Below, piece after piece: positions 26,738 to 34,643 of a DNA stretch of 51,557 nt. A program made the position numbers and the translations under genes. Position 1 is the first letter of the stretch. The number at the start of each line of letters is the position of its first letter. The notes below the pieces were generated by a model. It was not told the origin of the DNA. It did no database searches and saw only the letters and a program-made list of their open reading frames with translations. This DNA comes from Allokutzneria sp. NRRL B-24872 (GTDB lineage: Bacteria; Actinomycetota; Actinomycetes; Mycobacteriales; Pseudonocardiaceae): NCBI RefSeq assembly GCF_002155965.1, contig NZ_MUMH01000118.1, positions 1 to 51,557 of the forward strand. Direction: 5' to 3'.

Positions 26738-27202
26738 ACCGGACGGCGCCTGCCTCTGGCCCGCCCGCGCATGGCGGAGCTGAGGGGTCCGTCGGCGCTG
26801 GCGTGGCTGGAGCGCCTTTGAATCGAGAACAAGCGGATTCTTTCTACAATTGGGAAAGCGACAAACTTCCCTTACGTTGCAACCGCGCGGCGGTCAGCCG
26901 ACCAGGTCGCGCTGCGGTGGCTGACGGGGTGCAGAACACCTTCTGCGCCCACTGCGACAAGGCCGGGCTGCCCAACGACGCGTGGGAGTGCCGTTTGCCA
27001 GTGATGGCAACGAAACCCGGACTGGTGGACCAGCCCCGGCACCGCTCCCTCGGGTGTCGTCGCAGTGCACACCCTCGAGGGAGAGCGCGGGCACGGGGAC
27101 CCCGGCCACTCGCTGGAGGTCACGGAGAGCCCCGTGCAGCTCCGCGGCCGCTGATTTTCCTCTCGCCCCTTTGGCGATTGCCTGTCTAATCTGAGCGCGG
27201 TT
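26738..27202. other. Intergenic stretch without a convincing gene
   Basis: No reading frame here has a believable start and end. A plus-strand segment near 26930-27005 translates to a Cys-containing peptide (FCAHCDKAGLPNDAWECRLP), but it has no ribosome site and lies in a frame that continues through non-coding-like sequence; it may be a gene remnant. A hairpin at 27045-27083 (CTCCCTCGGGTGT pairing with ACACCCTCGAGGGAG across a 2-nt bulge) could be a terminator or RNA structure, without a U tract. TAATCT at 27187-27192 may be a -10 element for the next gene. Confidence 0.4.
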
Positions 27203-27218
27203 CGTGGCAGGTGCCACG
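27203..27218. promoter_or_regulatory. Palindrome in the 5' leader of the HAF-repeat gene
   Basis: CGTGGCAGGTGCCACG has 7-nt arms perfectly complementary around GG. It lies about 10 bp after a possible -10 (TAATCT) and 7 bp before the ribosome site AAGGGGG, so it could be an operator or a leader hairpin. No regulator is encoded beside it. Confidence 0.4.
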
Positions 27219-27241
27219 ACGTCGCAAGGGGGATTCTCGCT

Positions 27242-28306
27242 GTGAGTACTGGAAGGACGCTGGGCGCGCTCGTCGCGGCCAGCGCGTTCGCGTTCGGTGT
27301 GCCCGCCGTGGCCGGGGCGGAGTCGACGATCACCGCGCTGGCCGAGCTGCCCGGCAGTTCCGGCAGCGGCGCGTGGGGGGTCAACAACTACGGGGTCGCG
27401 GTCGGCTGGGCCAACACCGCAGGCACCTCGCACGCCGTGCGCTGGGCGGAGAACGGCGCCGTCACCGACCTCGGCACGCTGCCGGGCGACACCGCCAGCA
27501 GGGCGACCGCGATCGCCTGGAACGGCACGGTCGTCGGCCGTTCCTCGTCGCCGCAGGGCTCCCGCGCCGTGCGGTGGTCGCCGGACGGCGTGATCACCGC
27601 GCTCGCGAGCCTGCCCGGCACCACCCACTGCACCGCCGAGTCGATCGACGTGCACGACATCGCCGCCGGGTACTGCGCCGCCGACTCCTCGGCGAGCAGC
27701 GGGCGCGCGGTCCGCTGGGCGCCGGACGGCGCGGTCACCGAGCTGGGCGCGCTGCCGGACAGCAAGGTCAGCAGGGCGCTGGGCATCAGCTACGACAAGG
27801 TCGTCGTCGGCTGGGCGCAGCGCGCCGACGGTTCCAGGCGTGCCGTGCGGTGGGCCGAGGACGGCACCGCGACCGAGCTTCCGTCGCTGCCCGGGGGCGA
27901 GCAGAGCGAGGCACGCGGCATCAACAACGGCGTCATCGCGGGCAAGGTCTGGGTCTACGCCCAGGGGCGCGGCGTGAACCACGCCGTGCGGTGGAACGCC
28001 GATGGCACCGTGACCGACCTCGGCGCCCTGCCCGGCACGAGCGGAGCGCAGAGCGAGGCGCGCGCGGTGACCGCCGGGGGCATCCACGGCGCGAGCTCGG
28101 TCGCCGGTGAGTCCCAGACCGCTGAGGGCCGCTACACCGCCGTGCTCTGGTCGCCGAGCGGAGTCGCCACCAACCTCGGCACGCTGCCGGACGCTGGCCC
28201 GGGCACCATCACGTTCGCGACGGCGCTCAACGCGTCCAACGTGGTGGTGGGCAGCTCCGGCGGGCGCGCCGTGCGCTGGACCGCGACCACTCCGCGCCAG
28301 CACTGA
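27242..28306 (+). CDS. Secreted HAF-repeat (propeller-like) protein
   Basis: 354 aa. A signal peptide (hydrophobic 7-24, cleavage about Ala26-Glu27 in VAGAES) is followed by about six to seven imperfect repeats of 45-55 residues of the form HAVRWAENGAVTDLGTLPG with intervening A.GINN..V.VGW. This is the extracellular HAF-repeat pattern, which probably folds as a beta-propeller. No catalytic motif is visible and the role is unknown. GTG start with AAGGGGG 9 nt upstream. It is followed at 19 bp by a GNAT gene in the same direction. Confidence 0.82.
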   Translation: MSTGRTLGALVAASAFAFGVPAVAGAESTITALAELPGSSGSGAWGVNNYGVAVGWANTAGTSHAVRWAENGAVTDLGTLPGDTASRATAIAWNGTVVGRSSSPQGSRAVRWSPDGVITALASLPGTTHCTAESIDVHDIAAGYCAADSSASSGRAVRWAPDGAVTELGALPDSKVSRALGISYDKVVVGWAQRADGSRRAVRWAEDGTATELPSLPGGEQSEARGINNGVIAGKVWVYAQGRGVNHAVRWNADGTVTDLGALPGTSGAQSEARAVTAGGIHGASSVAGESQTAEGRYTAVLWSPSGVATNLGTLPDAGPGTITFATALNASNVVVGSSGGRAVRWTATTPRQH

Positions 28307-28325
28307 TCCCCGGGGAGGCTGGGGC

Positions 28326-28901
28326 ATGTTGACCGAGCGGTTGGCGCTGCGGCAGTTTCGGCGTGCGGACGCCGAGGTGGTGCGCGCCTACCGCTCGGAC
28401 CCGGAGGTCGCCCGCTACCAGTCCTGGGAAGCCCCACTGTCCACTGTGGATGCGGAGGAGCTGGTCGCGGAGTTCGCCGCGCTGGACCCGGATGAGCCGG
28501 GATGGTTCCAGTACGCGGTGGAACTGCGCGACTGCGGCGAGCTGATCGGCGACGTCGGCGTGAACCTGCACGAGAACCGCATGCAGGCGGAGATCGGCTT
28601 CACCTTCGCCAGGCGGCACCAGGGGCGCGGTCACGCCACCGAGGCGGTGTCCCGCGTGGTCGACCACCTCCTTGTCTCCCAAGGGTTGCGGCGAGTCTCG
28701 GCCGAGTGCGACGCGCGCAACACCGCTTCGGCCCGCCTGCTGGAACGCGTCGGTTTCCGCCAGGAAGGGCACCGTCCCGAGTTCACGTGGCTCAAGGGCG
28801 AGTGGACCGACGACCTCCTCTTCGGTCTGCTGGCCCGAGACTGGCCAGCAAGCGCCGCTCCGGTTACCAGACCACCGGCAGCTCTCGCACGCGCTCGGTG
28901 A
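28326..28901 (+). CDS. GNAT acetyltransferase, RimJ/RimL type
   Basis: 191 aa. Begins LTERLALRQFRRADAE; the acetyl-CoA pyrophosphate loop is RRHQGRGHATEAV, followed by SAECDARNTASARLLERVGF, the standard RimJ/RimL-like layout. It transfers acetyl to an amine of an unidentified substrate. ATG with GGGGAGG 7 nt upstream. The last 38 bp overlap the 3' end of the convergent P450 gene. Confidence 0.85.
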   Translation: MLTERLALRQFRRADAEVVRAYRSDPEVARYQSWEAPLSTVDAEELVAEFAALDPDEPGWFQYAVELRDCGELIGDVGVNLHENRMQAEIGFTFARRHQGRGHATEAVSRVVDHLLVSQGLRRVSAECDARNTASARLLERVGFRQEGHRPEFTWLKGEWTDDLLFGLLARDWPASAAPVTRPPAALARAR

Positions 28902-29955
28902 AGGTGGTGCCCTCGGTGCGCAGGTCGCGTTTGTCCCCGGCTGATCGAAGCTCGGGAAAACGGAGGCGGAGCGCACTGAAAGCCTCGGTTAGCTCCAAGC
29001 GGGCCAACGGCGCACCGACGCAGTGCCAGGGTCCGTGCCCGAAGGACAGGTGCGGGTTCGGTGTGCGCGTGATGTCGAAGCGCAGTGGCTCGGGGAAGGT
29101 TCGACTGTCCACATTGGCCTGTCCGAGATCGAACAGGACCGCGTCGCCCCGCGCCACCATCGCGTCGCCGAGCCGGACGTCCTGCCTGGCGTAGCGGGGG
29201 AAGGTGCTGCCGCCCGCCTCGGTGAAACGGAGAATCTCCTCCACCGCCGATGGTGTCAGCTCAGGGTTCTCGACGAGCAAGCGCCACTGGTCGCGGTGCT
29301 CGGAGAACAACACGACGCCGGTGTCCACGGCGACCGCCGCACTGTCGTAGCCCGCGAAGAGCAGCATCGCTGCCATGCCAGCGACGTCCTCGTTCTCCAG
29401 GCCCGCCGCGAGCAAACCGGAGAGCAGGTCATCACCGGGTTTGTCGTTCTTAGCGCTGGTCAAGGCGGCTAAGTATGCCGTCAGGTCCTCAAGGCCGGCA
29501 TCGGCGCGGGAACGGTCGGCGGTGTCGCCCATGGCGTCGATCAGGCTCCTGAAGGCTTGATGATCGGAGTGCGGTACGCCGAGCAGCGCGCACAGGGTGC
29601 GGGCTGACAAGGGCGCGGACAGTTGGCCGTGCAGATCGGCTGAGCCGTCGGTGAAGGTGTCCAGCAGCTCGTGCACGAGATCGCGCACTTCCTCCTGCAG
29701 CGCGGTGATCCGCCGTCCGGAGAAGAACGGTGCGAGCAGTGAACGCATGGCCATGTGCTCGGTGTGCTCGTCCTCGTGCGAGTACAGCTGGGACGGACCG
29801 AGCAGCTGGTGGTCCTCGACGCGCGGCGCGTTCTCCGGGGCGTGGTGGGTCAGGCCGAGCCGCCGGTCCGTGTAGCCGAAGCGGACCTCCGCATGCCCCG
29901 TGACCAGCCAGGCCGGGTCACCCGCAGGGGTGCGAACGCGCCTGATCGACACCAT
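28864..29955 (-). CDS. Cytochrome P450
   Basis: 363 aa, short for a bacterial P450 (about 400); the N-terminal 30 or so residues normally before the WLVTGHAEVR block are missing. Motifs: I-helix AGYDSA at 201-206 (Ser and Ala instead of the usual Thr pair), EILR at 240-243, and the haem loop FGHGPWHCVGAP with Cys312. Redox partners are not encoded here. AGGAGG lies only 1 nt before the ATG and 4 nt before the following GTG (29952), so initiation may be at the GTG. It is divergent from a TetR gene, which is its likely repressor. The substrate is unknown. Confidence 0.88.
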   Translation of the reverse strand: MVSIRRVRTPAGDPAWLVTGHAEVRFGYTDRRLGLTHHAPENAPRVEDHQLLGPSQLYSHEDEHTEHMAMRSLLAPFFSGRRITALQEEVRDLVHELLDTFTDGSADLHGQLSAPLSARTLCALLGVPHSDHQAFRSLIDAMGDTADRSRADAGLEDLTAYLAALTSAKNDKPGDDLLSGLLAAGLENEDVAGMAAMLLFAGYDSAAVAVDTGVVLFSEHRDQWRLLVENPELTPSAVEEILRFTEAGGSTFPRYARQDVRLGDAMVARGDAVLFDLGQANVDSRTFPEPLRFDITRTPNPHLSFGHGPWHCVGAPLARLELTEAFSALRLRFPELRSAGDKRDLRTEGTTFTERVRELPVVW

Positions 29956-29960
29956 GCCTC

Positions 29961-29986
29961 CTATGTTTACTCTGAAATATACATAG
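29961..29986. promoter_or_regulatory. Palindromic operator between P450 and TetR genes
   Basis: CTATGTTTA and TATACATAG are inverted repeats (8 of 9 positions) around an 8-nt centre. The site is AT-rich against its surroundings, lies 5 bp upstream of the P450 ATG and 19 bp upstream of the TetR GTG, and could control both genes. Confidence 0.65.
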
Positions 29987-29993
29987 CGGAGTC

Positions 29994-29999
29994 TACAAT
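29994..29999 (+). promoter_or_regulatory. -10 element of a leaderless TetR gene
   Basis: TACAAT is followed by six bases and then the GTG of the TetR gene, so the start codon would coincide with the transcription start. No good -35 is visible. Confidence 0.45.
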
Positions 30000-30005
30000 G
30001 GGTCG

Positions 30006-30569
30006 GTGACGACTGGGAAGCCCAGGCTGCCGCGGGCGCAACGCCGCGAGCAGATCCTCGCCGCTGCCACGAAAGCCTTCTCCCGCAACGGTTTCGCCGC
30101 GACCAGCCTGGACGAAATCGCAACTGAGGCCGAGGTCAGCCGGATGATCCTCTACCGGCACTTCGAGTCGAAGGGTGACCTGTTCCGGGCCGCGCTCGAC
30201 CGCGCGCTGGATCGGATGACGGCCGCGACCGATGTCGAGGTGGGCGCCCGCAGCGTGCGCGAGCTCGTGCGGTGGGCCGCCGCCGAGCCCGAGGAGTTCC
30301 TCGTGCTGTTCAGCTGGGCGGAGCGGGAACCGGAGCACGCGGAGCGCGCCTTGCGGGCGCGCGAGGCGATGGAGTCCGAGGTGCTCGAACGCATCGCCCG
30401 GGAGGTCGGGGACGGGCCGTCGTCGAGGTGGGCTGCCCGGCTGGCCGTGGCGACCTGCCTGGAGGCCATCGTGCTGTGGTTGCGGGAGTCAGCGCCGGAG
30501 CCGGACGTGGCGATCACGCGGATCACGACGATCGTGACGTCCATTGTGGACTCCGTCGGCCGGTCGTGA
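30006..30569 (+). CDS. TetR-family regulator (divergent from P450)
   Basis: 187 aa. HTH: AQRREQILAAATKAFSRNGF, TSLDEIATEAEVSRMILYRHF, an AcrR-like N-terminus; the C-terminal domain is helical and divergent. GTG start without a ribosome site, six bases after TACAAT, suggests a leaderless transcript. The shared upstream palindrome makes it the probable repressor of the P450 gene and of itself. Confidence 0.87.
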   Translation: MTTGKPRLPRAQRREQILAAATKAFSRNGFAATSLDEIATEAEVSRMILYRHFESKGDLFRAALDRALDRMTAATDVEVGARSVRELVRWAAAEPEEFLVLFSWAEREPEHAERALRAREAMESEVLERIAREVGDGPSSRWAARLAVATCLEAIVLWLRESAPEPDVAITRITTIVTSIVDSVGRS

Positions 30570-30642
30570 GCCTTCAGGGTTCGTGACGCGTGCCGGGGCG
30601 TGGGAGGGGACCGACGCTTGCGCACACGGAGAGCAGCACAAC

Positions 30643-30922
30643 GTGAACGAGACCGACAAGCCGTTCGACTCCCATCCCCCTGATACGACAAGACATTCTC
30701 GGCGGACTTCAGGCGCGCGACGAGGCCGGGCCGCGCCCTGCACGACGCCGAGTTTGCCGGTCTTCAAGCACAACAAACCCTCATGACACGGCGGGTTTGG
30801 TGCGGTCAACGATGATCAACAGGGAGGTTTGAGGGTCTTGAAGACACCCCAACCCCACTGGCGACTGCGACTCAAACACTCACCGGACAAGCGCTAGTCG
30901 ATGTAGACGCGGAGGACGTGTG
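30643..30922. repeat. Tandem duplication downstream of the sigma gene, distal copy
   Basis: Contains a 145-bp block (30643-30787) that matches the block 277 bp to the right at 134 of 145 positions, then a spacer of 106 bp and a degenerate copy (30894-30922) of the last codons and stop of the sigma gene (SHVLRVYID versus SHVLRVHVD). Compared with the proximal copy it has about 47 extra bases. The small minus-strand ORF in the block differs between copies mostly at amino-acid-changing positions, so it is probably not a gene. Confidence 0.8.
30760..30845. repeat. Imperfect inverted repeat spanning the extra bases of the distal copy
   Basis: The outer 9 bp (GTCTTCAAG/CTTGAAGAC) pair perfectly, and an inner AAACCCTC/GAGGTTT pairing is offset by a bulge; the arms enclose about 41 bp. 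The right arm and interior are absent from the proximal copy, so this may be the scar of a small inserted element or an inversion. No target duplication was recognised. Confidence 0.45.
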
Positions 30923-31123
30923 AACGAGACCGACAAGCCGTTCGACTCCCATCCTCTTGGTACGACAAGGCATTGTCGGCATGCTTCAGGCGCGCGACGA
31001 AGCCGGGCCATGCCCTGCACGACGCCGAGTTTGCCGGTCTTCAAGCACAACAAACCCTCATGACTCGGTGAAGACATCCCAACCTCACCGGCGACTGCGG
31101 CGCACACGCTTACCGGACAAGCC

Positions 31124-31152
<29 letters not shown>
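30920..31152. repeat. Tandem duplication downstream of the sigma gene, proximal copy
   Basis: Holds the 145-bp block (30920-31064), a 59-bp spacer and the genuine 3' end of the sigma gene (31124-31152). Together with the distal copy it shows that the sigma gene tail plus its downstream sequence was duplicated in tandem and has since diverged by about 8 percent. The interval 30570-31123 otherwise contains no supported gene. Confidence 0.8.
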
Positions 31153-32047
<895 letters not shown>

Positions 32048-32052
32048 GGTTC

Positions 32053-32058
32053 GACCGT
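32053..32058 (-). promoter_or_regulatory. -10 element of the sigma gene
   Basis: TACGGT on the minus strand, six bases before the ATG at 32047. The same TACGGT-N6-ATG arrangement is found at the MarR gene. No clear -35 was seen. Confidence 0.4.
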
Positions 32059-32104
32059 AGGTGGGGGTGGCCGGGGTGGGCATTGCGGAAAACCATCGGA
32101 TTCG

Positions 32105-32120
32105 CTGTGGAAAACCACAG
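32105..32120 (-). terminator. Small hairpin after the radical SAM gene
   Basis: CTGTGG/CCACAG, a perfect 6-bp stem with a 4-nt loop (TTTT in the minus-strand transcript), starts 3 bp after the radical SAM stop. No U tract follows, so this is a weak terminator candidate or part of the sigma gene's upstream region. Confidence 0.3.
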
Positions 32121-32122
32121 GT

Positions 32123-33163
32123 TCACAGGAGGGTCAGCTGCTCCTGCTCGAGGGTCGCCGGGGTCAGCGACTGCGGCAGCGCGCCCGTCGGCCACAGGTC
32201 CGCGACGTCGGAGACGCTGGATCTGCCCATGCCCTGGGCGAGGCCGTGCTTGCGCAGCAGTGGCGCCACGCGCTCGCCGAGCCAGCGGCGGTACCTCGGG
32301 TCGGCGTAGCTGCCCCTGGCGTAGATCCGGCGGTAGCCGGCGACGAGGTCCGGGCGCTCGCGCGCGAGCCAGGCGAAGAACCACTCGCGCGCGCCCTTGC
32401 GCAGGTGCAGCGGCAGCACGGTCACTCCGGTGGCGCCCGCCTCGCCGACCGCGCCGAGCAGATCATCAAGCCGCGCAACGGAATCAGTCAACCACGGCAG
32501 CACGGGCGCCACGAACACCCCGCACGGCAGTCCGGCCTCGCGCACGCGCCGCACGAGTTCGAGCCGGGCCTGCGGGCTGGCCGTCCCGGGCTCCAGGGAC
32601 GCCTGGAGGTCGCGGTCGAGCAGCGCGATGGACACGCCGATCCCGATCGGCACCTTCTCGCCGACCACCGCGAGCAGCGGGATGTCCCTGGCCATCACCG
32701 TTCCCTTGGTCAGGATCGAGAACGGGGTGCGCGCGGCGGCCAGCGCGCGGACGATCCCCGGCATCAACTGGTAGCGGCCCTCGGCGCGCTGGTAGGGGTC
32801 GGTGTTGGTGCCCATCGCGACGTGCTCGCGAGTCCACTTCGGCGAGCGCAGCTGGGCGGCCAGCACCTCGGGCGCGTTGATCTTCACGATCACCTGGGTG
32901 TCGAAGTCGCGCCCGGAGTCGAGGTCGAGATAGGTGTGCGAATCCCTTGCGAAGCAGTAGGTGCAGGCGTGCGAGCAGCCCCGGTACGGGTTGACCGTCC
33001 ACCCGAACGGCATCGACGAGCCGCCCGCGACCTTGGACAGCACCGACTTCGCGCGCACCTCGTGGAAGGTGACGTCGGCGAAGCCCGGCGTCGGGGCGGC
33101 CGTGTACTCCAGCCCCGGCAGGGTCGCGGCCATCCGGTCGTCGCGTTGACTGTCCCACCTCAT
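32123..33163 (-). CDS. Radical SAM protein, Rv2578c family
   Basis: 346 aa. The iron-sulfur motif CX3CX2C is Cys63, Cys67 and Cys70 in RGCSHACTYCFARD. Further family blocks: INAPEVLAAQLRSPKW, MGTNTDPYQRAEG, RTPFSILTKGTV and ARLDDLLGAVGEAGA. It belongs to the group annotated in M. tuberculosis as Rv2578c, distantly like spore photoproduct lyase. A perfect LexA box lies 9 bp upstream of the ATG, so it is probably a DNA-damage-induced gene. The reaction has not been established for this group. Confidence 0.9.
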   Translation of the reverse strand: MRWDSQRDDRMAATLPGLEYTAAPTPGFADVTFHEVRAKSVLSKVAGGSSMPFGWTVNPYRGCSHACTYCFARDSHTYLDLDSGRDFDTQVIVKINAPEVLAAQLRSPKWTREHVAMGTNTDPYQRAEGRYQLMPGIVRALAAARTPFSILTKGTVMARDIPLLAVVGEKVPIGIGVSIALLDRDLQASLEPGTASPQARLELVRRVREAGLPCGVFVAPVLPWLTDSVARLDDLLGAVGEAGATGVTVLPLHLRKGAREWFFAWLARERPDLVAGYRRIYARGSYADPRYRRWLGERVAPLLRKHGLAQGMGRSSVSDVADLWPTGALPQSLTPATLEQEQLTLL

Positions 33164-33172
33164 GGCTACGAT

Positions 33173-33188
33173 TCGAACATGTGTTCGA
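33173..33188. promoter_or_regulatory. LexA/SOS box
   Basis: TCGAACATGTGTTCGA matches the actinobacterial LexA consensus TCGAAC-N4-GTTCGA at all 12 fixed positions, and the symmetry extends one base further on each side. It is 9 bp upstream of the radical SAM start and 15 bp after the end of the next gene upstream, so it should control only the radical SAM gene. Confidence 0.9.
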
Positions 33189-33203
33189 ACAGCGCACAAG
33201 GTC

Positions 33204-33815
33204 TCAGTCCCGGGCGACGACCTTCGACACCACGTCGGAGCCGATCCGCTGCGCGAGCCTGCCCGGCTCGGCCACCGCCGCGAGGGCGAACAGCGGCCGT
33301 TCCTCCAGCGAGGACTCCCGCGCTTCGGCGCGCAGCTGGGCGACGAGCAGCTCGGAGAACAGCAGCGCGTGCGGCTCCCCCGTGGCGACCAGCGCGTCGG
33401 CCAGCTTGCGCAGCGCGAGCGGCTCCAGCTCCCGCGCGCGGTCGTCGGCGTAGATCGCCAGCCCCACGGACACCGTCCTGCCACCCGCGCTGATCAGCAG
33501 GTTCACCGTGCGCAGCCCCTTGGCCTGGCTGACCAGCACGCCGAGGTCGGTGACCGCGCCGAGGTCGGCGCTGGTGGTGCCCAGACCGCGCACGGTGAGC
33601 ACGCGCCCGTCCAGCCACGTGCGCTTGCGGGCCTCGGCGAAGGAGAACAGCGACAGCGGCAGCGCGATCAGCAGGAACAGCACGAGCCCGGCCGTGGGGT
33701 CCACCAGCAGCGCGACCAGGGCGCCGAGCAGCGCCGCGAGCAGGCCGCCGACGGAGCCGACCAGGAACGCGCGCCTGCGCAGCAGCTCGGGAGGGAGGAG
33801 ATCGAGGGGAACCAC
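33204..33815 (-). CDS. Membrane protein, two TM helices, PH-like domain (uncharacterised)
   Basis: 203 aa. Two adjacent hydrophobic helices at about 16-37 (AFLVGSVGGLLAALLGALVA) and 40-58, then a predicted beta-rich cytosolic part (TWLDGRVLTVRGLGTTSADL) and a helical C-terminus. No enzymatic motif seen; a bacterial PH-like fold is a guess from size and layout. The GTG directly follows the stop of the MBL gene (TGAGTG), so the two are coupled. In the M. tuberculosis order, hisS occupies this place. Confidence 0.75.
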   Translation of the reverse strand: MVPLDLLPPELLRRRAFLVGSVGGLLAALLGALVALLVDPTAGLVLFLLIALPLSLFSFAEARKRTWLDGRVLTVRGLGTTSADLGAVTDLGVLVSQAKGLRTVNLLISAGGRTVSVGLAIYADDRARELEPLALRKLADALVATGEPHALLFSELLVAQLRAEARESSLEERPLFALAAVAEPGRLAQRIGSDVVSKVVARD

Positions 33816-34505
33816 TCACAACCCCCGGGTCGGGAAGGCCGCGCCGCCACCGGAGAGGAACGGGTTGGTCGCGCGCTCCCTGCCGATCGTGGAGGCCGGG
33901 CCGTGGCCGGGCAGCACGACGGTGTCGTCGGGCAGCGGGAGGATCTTCTCCTTGAGCGAGCGCATGATCTCCTCGGTGTCCCCGCCGGGCAGGTCGGTGC
34001 GCCCGATGGAGCCCGCGAACAGGGTGTCGCCGGAGAACAGCAGCCTGCCGCCCTCCTCGGTGGTGGTGCGGAAGCACACCGAGCCCCTGGTGTGGCCGGG
34101 GGTGTGGTCCACGGTGAAGCTCAGCCCCGCCACCTCCAGCACCTGGTCGGCGGCCAGCTCGCGGACCTCGTCGGGCTCGCTCATCTCGATGCGGCCGCCG
34201 AAGAGCGCGGTGGCCGTCGGGCCGAGCGCGCGCCCGGGGTCGGCCAGCATGGGCCGGTCCTCCGGGTGGATCCAGGCGGGCACGCCGTGCGCGCGGCAGA
34301 TGTCGGCCGCGGAGAAGACGTGGTCGAAGTGGCCGTGGGTGAGCAGCACGGCGGCCGGGGTCAGCCGGTGCTCGCGCAGGGCCTCCTCGATCGCTTCGAC
34401 AGCGTCCTGACCTGGGTCGACGATGACGCAGTCGGCGCCTTCTGCCGGGGCGAGCAGGAAGCAGTTGGCCTGCAGCGCACCGACCGGGAAGCCTGCGACG
34501 AGCAC
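33816..34505 (-). CDS. MBL-fold hydrolase (Rv2581c-like, glyoxalase II type)
   Basis: 229 aa. Metal ligands in LLTHGHFDH (His57, His59, Asp61, His62), then DHTPGHTRG, LLFSGDTLF and VLPGHGP complete the binuclear site. It resembles Rv2581c, usually called a hydroxyacylglutathione-hydrolase-like protein; the real thiol ester substrate is unknown and mycothiol-linked chemistry is possible in this host. GTG 34505 is chosen because CGGAGGG lies 7 nt upstream; the upstream GTG 34535 would place that ribosome site inside the gene. It is divergent from ppiB, as in M. tuberculosis. Confidence 0.9.
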   Translation of the reverse strand: MLVAGFPVGALQANCFLLAPAEGADCVIVDPGQDAVEAIEEALREHRLTPAAVLLTHGHFDHVFSAADICRAHGVPAWIHPEDRPMLADPGRALGPTATALFGGRIEMSEPDEVRELAADQVLEVAGLSFTVDHTPGHTRGSVCFRTTTEEGGRLLFSGDTLFAGSIGRTDLPGGDTEEIMRSLKEKILPLPDDTVVLPGHGPASTIGRERATNPFLSGGGAAFPTRGL

Positions 34506-34643
34506 GGTGGAACCCTCCGGGAAAGCGGTGATCACGGACAGGGGAGAATTTCGGCGTCAGCCTAACGGGGCGGCCGTGCACACCGGGTTCACACCACGTT
34601 CCCTAGAATGCGCCGTCACGCACGATCCTCGGGAGGGAGCACT

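Noticed and set aside
30489-31107. Two short minus-strand ORFs in the duplicated blocks, with similar peptides (HEGLLCLKTGKLGVVQG)
   Set aside because: The copies differ mostly by amino-acid-changing substitutions, have no ribosome site, and the similarity is explained by the DNA duplication.
32105-32120. A strong intrinsic terminator after the radical SAM gene
   Set aside because: The stem is only 6 bp and no U tract follows; kept as a low-confidence hairpin only.
34506-34535. GTG start at 34535 for the MBL gene
   Set aside because: A strong ribosome site (CGGAGGG) lies inside this segment and is correctly spaced to the GTG at 34505, where family homology starts.
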